Part shown: piece after piece, positions 1 to 7,725 of the stretch | Layout: every line of letters begins with the position of its first letter | How positions within the stretch are numbered: position 1 is the first letter of the stretch | Assembly (NCBI GenBank): GCA_030632095.1 | Contig: DAOVJU010000067.1 | Coordinates: 1-10,684 of the forward strand | Direction: 5' to 3' | Length of the DNA stretch: 10,684 bases | DNA from: Chlorobiota bacterium | GTDB taxonomy: Bacteria; Bacteroidota; Bacteroidia; Bacteroidales; B39-G9 | Notes under the pieces: generated by a model | Seen by the model: only the letters and a program-made list of their open reading frames with translations | Told to the model about the DNA's origin: nothing | Database searches by the model: none | Translations under genes and position numbers: made by a program

Positions 1-2244
1 ATGAAAATATTGATACGAACCATGTTTAATACCATTTAAGAGCTTATATTGAGCTTTTAAAATTCCCTTTATATAATATTCTTTCCAAATACCATATGGA
101 ATAGTATCTTTCATAAACCCACTTGTTTTTATAATACCGTTGTCATAAAACCAGTTAACTTTTCCATTATATAATCCATTAACAATTATTCCTTCTTCAA
201 TTACAATTCCTTGTTCATTGTAATGCCTGAATTTTTTTATAGTATCTTTATTTTCAATATTAACAATTATCCAATATTTCTGTTGTCCGTTTGGATACTG
301 GTCATTTATAAAATTTTTATTCTCAATAGCAGCGCTTAACTCATCTGAATGATCTCCACAATATTTTTTAAGCATTATATCTGCATTCTGATAACCCATC
401 TTGCTTGCTATCAGCCAATCTGTACAAGCTCCGGGAATATCTTCCAGGAATAGTTTAGCGCTTCCCCTGTTATATATTACTCCTGCTTTCTGAGGCTCTA
501 ATTTTATTGCAGCATCAAAATCAGGAATTGAAGCAGCAAATTGTTTTAATTCAATTTTGGCATTTCCTCTGTTCAGATATGCATCAAATAAATATGGATT
601 TATTTTAATTGTTTTATCAAAATATTTTATTGCTTCAGCAAAATTATTTTTTTTAGCATAAAAGTTTCCTAAATTGTTGTATGCTTCATAATTTTCAGGA
701 TCTAATTCTATAGCTTTATTTAGATCTGATAAAGATCCTTCCAGGTCGCCAAGGTATGATTTTACAACACCTAAATTATTATAAGTATGTGTGTAATTTG
801 GTTTTAATTCTCTGGAAATATTAAAGTCATAAAGAGCACCCTCATAATCATTTAATTTTAATCTTGTGCCTCCACGACTGTAAAAAGGAAGATAACTTCT
901 GGGTTCTAGCTGTACTGCTTTATCAAAATATACAAAAGCATTTTCATAATCATGTTCAATTAGATATGAATTACCTAAACCGATGTATCCAAAATGTCTA
1001 TCAGGATATTTCTCAACCAGATCACTCATTAAAGTATATGTATCTTCCCATACTCTTGTACGGTTAATAGTTAAAATTGAATACAGGAAAATCATAAAAA
1101 AGAAAAATGCCAATGAAATATTCTTTATTATGCTTATATTCCAATATTCACTGTTTACTAACGAATGAATCAATTGACCAACAATATAAAACAAACCAAT
1201 ATAAGATATATATGTATATCGTTCGGTAACAATACCCTGGCTGACCGGAACAATTTGTAACATAACAGAAATAGCGAACAAGAAGAATAACGTTCCAAAA
1301 ATTAAATTCTTTCTAAATCTTCTTGCAGCAATTATCAAAGCAATCCAGGCAAATATAAATAAGGGTGATATATAGTATATTAAAGGAAGGTAATCATTAT
1401 TTAATCTTGGTAAATGATGGATTATACAAAGATTTAAAGGGAGTATAAGTTCAAGAAAATAAAAACCAATTGAATAGGAAACTAATAATAAATGTTGCAA
1501 TGAGGTATATACACTTGTATAATCATAAATCCCTTCAACTGCTTTAGCTTGTGACATTGTTATTAATCCGGCTATTAAAGCAAATATCAGAAAAGGAATT
1601 TTGTCAAGAAATAACCATTTATCAATTTTTCTTGATTTATAATAATCCAATAGAAAAAGAAGTAAGGGCAAAGTAACTGCTGCAGGTTTAGCCATTAAGG
1701 AAAGTATAAAAAGCAACAGACTTATAATTAGAAATTTGAGTTTTTTATTATTATGTAAATAGTAAACATAAGCTATTAGAGAAAATAAATAGAAAAAACC
1801 ATACAGTACATCTTTTCGTTCAGTAACCCAGGCAACTGATTCAACATGCATTGGATGGATACCAAAAAGTAAAGCCACTACACCTGCTACTATGATTTTC
1901 TTTGTGACTTTATTAAATAACCAGAAAACAAGAAAAGTATTTAACAAATGAAGTATCAGGTTATTTAAATGATAAAATTTTGGATCGAGCCCAAAAAAGT
2001 GGTATTCAATAGTATGACTGAAAATTGTCAATGCCTGATAATACACATCATAACTACCAAAAATTTTCTTTATTCCATCAAAAGATAGATCTCTGATCTT
2101 TAAATTTTTAATAATAAATTGCGGATCATCATAGTTCACAAAATCGTTGTATATCACATTAAAAAAAACAATGGTAGTAAGCAATACGATCATTGATACT
2201 ATAATTATATTTATTGTTTTCATTTTTAACTTAAAATTATTCAT
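1..2244 (-). CDS. TMTC/PMT-like multi-pass membrane protein with TPR and MORN_2-like repeats (partial, C-terminus off the window)
   Basis: The frame is open for 748 codons from an ATG at 2244 to the window edge, so the C-terminus is missing. Residues about 8-400 form roughly ten hydrophobic segments. The first external loop carries an NYDDP motif (D39, D40), the position of the acidic catalytic pair in GT-C glycosyltransferases. HPMHVESVAWVTERKD at about 130-145 and VPVSQGIVTERYTY at about 335-348 match the pattern of bacterial TPR proteins related to eukaryotic TMTC O-mannosyltransferases. Residues about 413-628 hold around six TPRs (for example LGNSYLIEHDYENAFVYFDK), ending in the usual CTDW...KKYC tail. 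From about 669 there are MORN_2/YwqK-like repeats (YNEQGIVIEEG, YDNGIIKTSG). I infer a polyprenyl-linked sugar transferase acting outside the inner membrane. Substrate and activity are unknown; TPR and MORN parts would serve protein contacts. Another in-frame ATG at 2223 would shorten it by seven residues. It points away from the surface locus, so no operon link is visible. Confidence 0.85.
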   Translation of the reverse strand, partial: MNNFKLKMKTINIIIVSMIVLLTTIVFFNVIYNDFVNYDDPQFIIKNLKIRDLSFDGIKKIFGSYDVYYQALTIFSHTIEYHFFGLDPKFYHLNNLILHLLNTFLVFWLFNKVTKKIIVAGVVALLFGIHPMHVESVAWVTERKDVLYGFFYLFSLIAYVYYLHNNKKLKFLIISLLLFILSLMAKPAAVTLPLLLFLLDYYKSRKIDKWLFLDKIPFLIFALIAGLITMSQAKAVEGIYDYTSVYTSLQHLLLVSYSIGFYFLELILPLNLCIIHHLPRLNNDYLPLIYYISPLFIFAWIALIIAARRFRKNLIFGTLFFLFAISVMLQIVPVSQGIVTERYTYISYIGLFYIVGQLIHSLVNSEYWNISIIKNISLAFFFFMIFLYSILTINRTRVWEDTYTLMSDLVEKYPDRHFGYIGLGNSYLIEHDYENAFVYFDKAVQLEPRSYLPFYSRGGTRLKLNDYEGALYDFNISRELKPNYTHTYNNLGVVKSYLGDLEGSLSDLNKAIELDPENYEAYNNLGNFYAKKNNFAEAIKYFDKTIKINPYLFDAYLNRGNAKIELKQFAASIPDFDAAIKLEPQKAGVIYNRGSAKLFLEDIPGACTDWLIASKMGYQNADIMLKKYCGDHSDELSAAIENKNFINDQYPNGQQKYWIIVNIENKDTIKKFRHYNEQGIVIEEGIIVNGLYNGKVNWFYDNGIIKTSGFMKDTIPYGIWKEYYIKGILKAQYKLLNGIKHGSYQYFH

Positions 2245-2310
2245 AATAGTATTTTTGAAATTTCTATATAACTTTTCATTAGTGACCGGTTAAAATTATT
2301 ATGTTTCATA

Positions 2311-2460
2311 TTTCGTACCTACGGCACTTTATTATTTTTTGGAAACATCAGTTCTACAAATATTTAGCACCTACGGTGCTTTATATTAGCCTCGTTAGAG
2401 GCAATATATTTGTAGTAAAATGATAATATTAAAACAGAGCCCCGTAGTGGGCGAAATATT
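2311..2460. repeat. REP-like palindrome cluster (CCTACGG / CCCCGTAG type)
   Basis: Four short palindromic units lie within 150 bases. GTACCTACGGCAC (2315-2327) is degenerate. AGCACCTACGGTGCT (2366-2380) has perfect 6-bp arms around TAC. GCCTCGTTAGAGGC (2389-2402) has 5-bp arms. GCCCCGTAGTGGGC (2439-2452) has 4-bp arms and the opposite orientation of the CTACGG core (CCGTAG). The middle two are enclosed by a perfect 10-bp inverted repeat, CTACAAATAT (2354-2363) and ATATTTGTAG (2406-2415). Similar palindromes with ATATTTGTAG flanks are familiar from Bacteroidota intergenic DNA. I infer a REP/BIME-like element, probably mobilised by a RAYT (Y1 transposase) encoded elsewhere. Confidence 0.7.
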
Positions 2461-2667
2461 ATTAACGTATAGAAAACAGGCAATTTAAAGCATATTCAAT
2501 AAGTTTAGTCGGACAGTAATGATAACTTTTAATTAGATATGTCTCTCATTTAATATTTTAATTCTGATTTATACAATATAAAGTAAAAATAGTTAATACA
2601 TTTCAAGCAAAATAAAAAAAATAAAAAATGTAAATCATTCTATTGGCAAATTCTTTAATAATTGAAC

Positions 2668-2704
2668 TGATAATTTTAATATTTTAATCAAATTAATATT
2701 ATCA
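2668..2704. repeat. AT-rich imperfect inverted repeat
   Basis: TGATAATTTTAAT (2668-2680) and ATTAATATTATCA (2692-2704) are inverted copies matching at 12 of 13 positions, with an 11-base spacer. The arms are almost pure A/T, in a region where such matches can arise by chance. It lies about 125 bases upstream of the first gene of the surface locus, so a regulatory-protein site or weak terminator is possible but not shown. Confidence 0.35.
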
Positions 2705-2777
2705 TTAACTGTTAAAATATACTTAATAGTCAAAAAACATTAGACATAAACGCCGATTTTGTTTTTTTTTGATTATA

Positions 2778-2807
2778 TTGCAAAGCTTATGATTAGTCAA
2801 TAATTTG
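2778..2807 (+). promoter_or_regulatory. candidate Bacteroidota-type promoter for the surface locus
   Basis: TTG (2778-2780) followed after 20 bases by TAATTTG (2801-2807) resembles the Bacteroidota -33 (TTG/TTTG) and -7 (TAnnTTTG) elements at about the usual spacing. The -7 box is one base short of consensus. It would give a short A-rich leader of about 15-20 bases before the ATG at 2830, which is plausible in a group that often lacks Shine-Dalgarno sites. In DNA this A/T-rich such matches are frequent. Confidence 0.35.
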
Positions 2808-2829
2808 TTAAATTTAAATACAATAAGCC

Positions 2830-3450
2830 ATGAAAAAACTAACTACAATTTTTCTAAGTTTAATTATTGCGTCTGTATCTGTGTTTTCCCAACCAGTGTC
2901 AGATAATGCAATTATTCCGGTTGCTGTTACCTTAAATAGTATATTAAGACTTAATGTTGTTTCAGGTGGCAATATTGAATTTGCTGTCAACACATTAGAT
3001 CAATATACAGATGGTATTGAAAATAGTACAAGATATGATACAAAATTTACAGTTGCATCATCAATTGATTTTGATGTTGTCCTGTATGCCGAGGATGCAA
3101 CATTAATGGGTAGTGATGCAACTGGTACAAATGCAAATTCAATGCCCTTATGGAATATTGGTTATGAGGTAGAAGAAACTGGCGGTGGTGTTATAGGCAC
3201 TAACTGGAATATTCAAGGAGGTACTGGACAAATTTTAACAGTTGTGACAAATTCATCAGTAGATATTGTTACAAGTTTGGCCAATGCTGGTGCTGGTGAT
3301 GTTGCTGAAAATGCATTTACAGTACACTGGGAATTATGTACTTCTTCTGTAGTAGCCTTAATAGCCACTTCCTATAATACCTTGTTATATCAGAGTTTAT
3401 CCGCTGACAGGTATGCAACAAATATATTTATAGCTTTAGAACCACATTAA
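2830..3450 (+). CDS. secreted beta-rich pilin-like protein (first subunit of surface locus)
   Basis: This is a 206-residue protein. Residues 1-20 form a classical signal peptide (MKKLTT start, hydrophobic core, FS|Q cleavage), giving a mature N-terminal Gln. The remainder is rich in V, T, N, S and G with alternating hydrophobic residues, as expected for a beta-sandwich, and has one cysteine in a WELC segment. The C-terminal strand (RYATNIFIALEPH) resembles the last strand of fimbrial and spore-coat-U-like subunits. It shares a pattern with the next gene: a LRLNVVSGGNIEF / VRISILTGANVSF strand, a YTDGI / YDNGI turn, a WxC or WC segment near the end, and a similar last strand. I do not recognise a named family; DUF4402 or SCPU-like folds are the nearest guess. 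The terminator directly downstream suggests it is made in excess of the later genes, as a major subunit would be. The pilin role is inference. Confidence 0.8.
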   Translation: MKKLTTIFLSLIIASVSVFSQPVSDNAIIPVAVTLNSILRLNVVSGGNIEFAVNTLDQYTDGIENSTRYDTKFTVASSIDFDVVLYAEDATLMGSDATGTNANSMPLWNIGYEVEETGGGVIGTNWNIQGGTGQILTVVTNSSVDIVTSLANAGAGDVAENAFTVHWELCTSSVVALIATSYNTLLYQSLSADRYATNIFIALEPH

Positions 3451-3473
3451 AAGAGTATTTATTTTATATATTT

Positions 3474-3508
3474 AAGTCAGACGGCATATGGCGTTTGACT
3501 TTTTTTTT
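3474..3508 (+). terminator. intrinsic terminator between the two pilin-like genes
   Basis: AAGTCAGACG (3474-3483) pairs with GCGTTTGACTT (3491-3501): ten base pairs including one G-T wobble, around a short loop. An uninterrupted run of T follows (3500-3508). It starts 23 bases after the stop of the first gene and ends 36 bases before the start of the second. Partial read-through would give a graded supply of the first protein over the later ones. Confidence 0.85.
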
Positions 3509-3544
3509 ATTTAAAAGTAGCATTTGCAATAAATATATGTTTAG

Positions 3545-4087
3545 ATGAAAAATATATTAGCTTTTCTGATTATTATTTTCATTAGCGTTAATATATTATT
3601 TAACTCGTCATTTGGACAAGTATCAGTTCGGATATCAATATTGACCGGGGCAAATGTTAGTTTTCATTTCAATTTATTAAGCAAATATGATAATGGAATA
3701 GTCTATAATGATTTTACAAAAATCGGGATCACATTTAGCGATCCAAGCGGGCCTGACTCAGTTTGGCAAATGGAAATAAAAGCAATTCAGGGTACTGTTA
3801 ATGGAAGTGGAGCCAATACAATTGATTTAGACAGAATACGGGTGAAAACTACTGATGGTACAGGAGGAACTAATCCTGCACTTTTGTATACTGTTGATAT
3901 ACATGCTACCGAATGGATTGAACTTACCAATGCTTATCAACAAATTGTGGATGATGGCCCTGTAGGAACTACATCCAGCAGCATTGTAAATATTTCCTGG
4001 GATTGTGGTGTTACAAATTCAGTTACTAATTCTGCACCAGATTTTTATGTAGTGGATATTGATATACTTGTTTCGGCTATTCAATGA
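3545..4087 (+). CDS. secreted beta-rich pilin-like protein, distant paralogue of the preceding gene
   Basis: This is a 180-residue protein with a signal peptide at residues 1-24, cleaving at FG|Q. The mature chain is beta-rich, with long T/S/N/G stretches (SSSIVNISW) and one cysteine in a WDCG motif. It appears homologous to the preceding protein: both open with a V/I-rich strand and a GxNxxF motif, then LxxYxxGI, and both end with Trp-Cys and a final hydrophobic strand (DFYVVDIDILVSAIQ). Identity looks low, so this pairing was judged by eye. It lies 42 bases upstream of the large barrel protein and is probably co-transcribed with it. A minor or adaptor subunit held at the outer membrane is a reasonable guess; no catalytic motif is visible. 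Confidence 0.78.
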   Translation: MKNILAFLIIIFISVNILFNSSFGQVSVRISILTGANVSFHFNLLSKYDNGIVYNDFTKIGITFSDPSGPDSVWQMEIKAIQGTVNGSGANTIDLDRIRVKTTDGTGGTNPALLYTVDIHATEWIELTNAYQQIVDDGPVGTTSSSIVNISWDCGVTNSVTNSAPDFYVVDIDILVSAIQ

Positions 4088-4129
4088 TTGTTAATTCTAT
4101 TATAGAAAAGCCCGGTATATATCAGAGTT

Positions 4130-7100
4130 ATGATTATACATAAATTGCATAAGAAAACTTTAAGGATATTTGCAGGTCAAATATTATTTATAGTATTTCT
4201 ATTTTTAATTCCTCATACTTGTTATTCTCAATTCTATTATTTTAATGAACCGGTTGCAAATATTGATATTGAATTTGTTAAACCAAAAATTGAACTGATA
4301 AATAAATCTTCATTTTTTAATATTCTTACGATTATTAATAATTCTGAAACAGCACAAAATTATAACATAGGATTTACAGTTCCTGAAGGTTGGAATTTTT
4401 TTGGTGATCAAAATATACAAATTAAAATAGGAGCTCATGATACTATTCGTTTGCCTATTAGAGTGGCTATTGCGAATGATGTAAAAGGGGATATTGGATA
4501 TCCGGTTGTTGCTACTGTTTTTGATGATAACGGGAAGATAGTTAAAAGTGAACAAATATTTGTAAATATTGCCCGGCTTTCAAATATACGATTTAAAAAT
4601 CTTAGCAGGACAGAGTATTTTGATCAATCCACAGGACTTGCCTCATTTAAGTTGAAAATTGAAAACCATGGAAATGCGGATGAGTTAATTTATCTTGATT
4701 TTACAACTGACCCTGCTGTACAAATGCCAGGTGCATATAAGAATATATTAGCTACTGATTTCTCATTAAAACCTTATTCTGATACATTACTTGAATATAA
4801 TGTTGCAATAGATCAAGCGAATTTTGCACTAAAATCTATTTATAAAATAAATATAAAAGCGTCTTTTCAGGATACTGTAATCTCCAGTACGGTTTGGTTT
4901 AAAAAACTAACAAGTGAATATGTAAATATTGTACCAGAGAGTAAAAAAATGCTGGTTGTAGAAGCTGCTATACAGAATTTATTTAGCGAATTTCCACCGG
5001 TTTATTTCGGTCTTATTTCCGGCTCACTATTGCTAAAGAAAAACAGGGATGTTTCATACTATTATAGAAATTTCTTTTCAAAAGGATCAGCTTCCTTATT
5101 TGAACGTAGTAAAACATATGTGGCCTATAATGCAAGTAATTTTACTTTAAAAGCAGGTGATGTTGCTTCCAGTCAGGGAGGAATAGGTATATATGGAAGA
5201 GGTGCAGAATTACAATATAACCAGAAAAGGCATCAGTTTAATTCTGTATATGCTAAAACTCCATCCTCCCCGATTTATGGTTATGGGGTAGGATATAAAG
5301 TAGCAGTTTCAAATATCTTAAAATTTGGTATAGGCCTAGCCCAAAGAAAAGATGAAATTAGAAATATTGAATCAACTGTGGGTGCGTTTTCAAGCGGCAT
5401 AAGATTATTAAAGGCACATAACTTATCTGCTTCAGTTACTATGACCCAGGATTATTATAAGCAGGATAATCCATATACAAAATATGGACAGAATTATTAT
5501 TTAACATATTCCGGAGTTATTGGTAAACTACGAATGAATGCACTTTCAAGATTTGGTTCTAAAGGATATATTGGTTTGAATAGCGGACAGGATGAAATTC
5601 GTGCCAGGGCTTCTTACCTTGTAGCTAAAAACTATATAGCCTTAAATTATATCAAAACCCATTATAGCCCACCTGTATATATAGGTGACTCATTAGTTAG
5701 TAATTATTATACTCTATATGAGATTACCAGTATAGATTATTCTTTTCGTGTAACACCTCAAATATCCTTGTACTTATCGCCATTGTATGAAAATAGAAAA
5801 GCAAATACCTTCAAACCTATTCCCGAAAATGAATCATTTGGAAATCGTTATTATGCTTTAAAAGTAAATGTAAAATACCGTGCTTCAAATGGCTTCACAA
5901 CCATGGGTGCTACTGTACGTTATGGGCTTAATAATGTTTACAGTTTCAGTCCAATTTATAATGAGGTGGTATTTGAGAATACTAAACAAGATCCTTATAC
6001 ATCAGCATTATTTTCAGTTAACCTTAGAAGCCGTTACATGGGATTTTATTTACATTATTATTATGGCCCAAATTCTTTAAACCAGCATTTTACCTATTTT
6101 TATAATAATTATTCTCCAAGAGTTATAAGACTAATGCCTTTCTTTGAGAAAAATATTTATAAAGATATTGTCAAATTATCGTCTCGTGCAAACTGGGTAA
6201 GTAATATTACGGGGAATTCAAACCGGTTAAATTTTACAGCAGAACTTAGTGCTGATTTATCTAAGGATATTTTCGTGAGTTTTTTGGGTGTTTTTAGCCA
6301 TCAAAGCACATATGATCCGGTTTATGATGAAAGGTACAGATATAGTAGTACGTATTTTGAATTAAAAGGAAAAAAGGAATTCGGATTTAAACAATCACGA
6401 CTAAAGTTTTGCAATTTAAACCTTGTTTTCTATAGAGATTTGGATGGTAACGGACAAAAAGATAATAATGAACCTGGAGTAAAGAATGTATTGGTGAATT
6501 TTGTTAGAGATGAAAGCGCAGATATTGTGCATGCAAAAGATTATGAGTACCAGGGTGAATTTGATAATGTCGATTTATTATCAGGCCAGAGAGGTCTTTG
6601 CAGATATGAAAACATACCGGAAGGAACATATCAAATCAAGTTTTACCCATTGGATAAAGATAATGGAACGTATAATGTAAAAACTAATGTACTTGATATA
6701 AAATTAGATAAGGATAAAACGATTTTTGTTCCTTTTATAGAAAACAATAAGATTTTCGGACAAATAATTATGAATCGTAGTAAACTTACTAATTTAGGTG
6801 TTGTTGATATTTCCAATGTAAAGGTTGCGGCTACCGATCCTTATGGCAAAGTAATTTCAACTCTATCTGATGCAAATGGTAAATTTATGCTTTATGTTCC
6901 AAATGTTGATAAATACATTGTAACAATAAATAATATTTTCTATGAGAATTTTAACTTGCAACAGAATAATTATGAAGTGCAACTAAATGGATATAAGCAG
7001 TTTGAAATTACGTTTATATTTAATGAAAAACGAAGAAAAATAAGGTTTTCTACTGAGTATGAACTGGATCAGCGCATGGAAGTAATGGGAGTTGAGATTA

Positions 7101-7717
7101 TACGGAGAACAAATCTTAAAGGAACAATTAAAGATGCTACGACTCAACGACCTGTTATGGCAGAAATCAAGATTATTGATAAGGAAAATAATGCAATTAC
7201 CAAAACAAGATCAGACTTAAATAGTGGTGTTTATAATTTGAGTTTCTTAGCAGGAGAAAATTATAGAATAATTGTTTCTGCCGATGATTATTGGTTTTAT
7301 GCTGAAAAACTTTATGAACGTCAGATAACTACCTTCCAGAATATTAGGAAGGATGTTCTTTTAAAAAGAATCACGGTTGGACAAATAATTCCACTTAATA
7401 AGTTATTATTTGAAGGAAATAAAGCTGACCTTATGAGCGAAGCAACTGCTGAACTTGACCGTTTGCTTGAAGTACTGAGAAATAATCAAACTGTAAGGAT
7501 TTTTATTAATGGACATGCAGATGACCTGGAAGTTTTAGATGTTGGCGAGGAAATTGCAACAGAAAGAGCTAAAATGGTTGCCAGGTATTTAATAGCAAAT
7601 GGTTATAGCCGTGTGGAATATACCGGACATGGAAATACAATGCCTGTAGCTCCAAATGATACGGAAGCAAATAGGGCAAAAAACAGGCGGGTTGAAATTG
7701 TTGTGAAAAGTAAATAA
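4130..7717 (+). CDS. large outer-membrane barrel protein with Ig-like, SdrD_B-like, carboxypeptidase-regulatory-like and OmpA domains (usher-like candidate)
   Basis: This is a 1195-residue exported protein; the signal peptide ends at CYS33|Q34. Residues about 45-150 resemble an NEW3/COG1470-type Ig domain (FTVPEGWNFFG, then an IKIGAHDTIRLPIRV strand). Residues about 150-263 form a second Ig-like domain (LKIENHGNADE). Residues about 270-757 are a long run of amphipathic, aromatic-rich strands typical of an outer-membrane beta-barrel, including AGDVASSQGGIGIYGRGAEL, which recalls the GD...RG pattern of fimbrial ushers. An SdrD_B-like domain follows at about 758-870 (FYRDLDGNGQKDNNEPGVKN), then carboxypeptidase-regulatory-like domains at about 872-934 and 994-1060. 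Residues 1087-1195 are OmpA-like: D1131 (GHAD) and R1146 (ERAK) are 15 apart, as in the peptidoglycan-binding pair of OmpA, and NRRVEI follows. I infer an outer-membrane pore anchored to peptidoglycan that exports or assembles the two small proteins. No usher plug was identified, so a structural porin or adhesin is the alternative. Confidence 0.8.
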   Translation: MIIHKLHKKTLRIFAGQILFIVFLFLIPHTCYSQFYYFNEPVANIDIEFVKPKIELINKSSFFNILTIINNSETAQNYNIGFTVPEGWNFFGDQNIQIKIGAHDTIRLPIRVAIANDVKGDIGYPVVATVFDDNGKIVKSEQIFVNIARLSNIRFKNLSRTEYFDQSTGLASFKLKIENHGNADELIYLDFTTDPAVQMPGAYKNILATDFSLKPYSDTLLEYNVAIDQANFALKSIYKINIKASFQDTVISSTVWFKKLTSEYVNIVPESKKMLVVEAAIQNLFSEFPPVYFGLISGSLLLKKNRDVSYYYRNFFSKGSASLFERSKTYVAYNASNFTLKAGDVASSQGGIGIYGRGAELQYNQKRHQFNSVYAKTPSSPIYGYGVGYKVAVSNILKFGIGLAQRKDEIRNIESTVGAFSSGIRLLKAHNLSASVTMTQDYYKQDNPYTKYGQNYYLTYSGVIGKLRMNALSRFGSKGYIGLNSGQDEIRARASYLVAKNYIALNYIKTHYSPPVYIGDSLVSNYYTLYEITSIDYSFRVTPQISLYLSPLYENRKANTFKPIPENESFGNRYYALKVNVKYRASNGFTTMGATVRYGLNNVYSFSPIYNEVVFENTKQDPYTSALFSVNLRSRYMGFYLHYYYGPNSLNQHFTYFYNNYSPRVIRLMPFFEKNIYKDIVKLSSRANWVSNITGNSNRLNFTAELSADLSKDIFVSFLGVFSHQSTYDPVYDERYRYSSTYFELKGKKEFGFKQSRLKFCNLNLVFYRDLDGNGQKDNNEPGVKNVLVNFVRDESADIVHAKDYEYQGEFDNVDLLSGQRGLCRYENIPEGTYQIKFYPLDKDNGTYNVKTNVLDIKLDKDKTIFVPFIENNKIFGQIIMNRSKLTNLGVVDISNVKVAATDPYGKVISTLSDANGKFMLYVPNVDKYIVTINNIFYENFNLQQNNYEVQLNGYKQFEITFIFNEKRRKIRFSTEYELDQRMEVMGVEIIRRTNLKGTIKDATTQRPVMAEIKIIDKENNAITKTRSDLNSGVYNLSFLAGENYRIIVSADDYWFYAEKLYERQITTFQNIRKDVLLKRITVGQIIPLNKLLFEGNKADLMSEATAELDRLLEVLRNNQTVRIFINGHADDLEVLDVGEEIATERAKMVARYLIANGYSRVEYTGHGNTMPVAPNDTEANRAKNRRVEIVVKSK

Positions 7718-7725
7718 GTAGTTTT

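Larger units (their letters stand above)
2245..2829. other. 585-base non-coding region between divergent genes
   Basis: No convincing ORF lies here on either strand. The left half (about 2311-2460) holds a cluster of small GC-richer palindromes in otherwise A/T-rich DNA. The right half is very AT-rich, with an imperfect hairpin at 2668-2704 and a candidate promoter just before the gene at 2830. The flanking genes are divergent, so both sets of promoters must lie here. I see no tRNA, riboswitch or CRISPR pattern. Confidence 0.8.

Noticed and set aside
864..1168. Small plus-strand ORFs of 67 and 61 codons
   Set aside because: Both lie opposite the long TPR membrane-protein gene, whose motifs are clear in the other strand; their own sequences show no domain or signal.
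1..2244. Possible frameshift or broken gene, because no complete ORF is reported here
   Set aside because: Reading every codon on the minus strand from 2244 to 1 shows no stop and no change of frame; the gene is simply cut by the window edge.
2311..2460. Possible CRISPR array or attachment site
   Set aside because: The units are short palindromes of unequal sequence and spacing without equal-length spacers, and no integrase or cas gene is present; a REP-like cluster fits better.
4310..4555. Minus-strand ORF of 81 codons
   Set aside because: It is the complement of the Ig-like part of the barrel gene, with asparagine- and isoleucine-rich low-complexity content typical of antisense reading in A/T-rich DNA.
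5880..6080. Plus-strand ORF of 66 codons in another frame
   Set aside because: It lies wholly inside the barrel gene, and that frame is uninterrupted with clear strand patterns.
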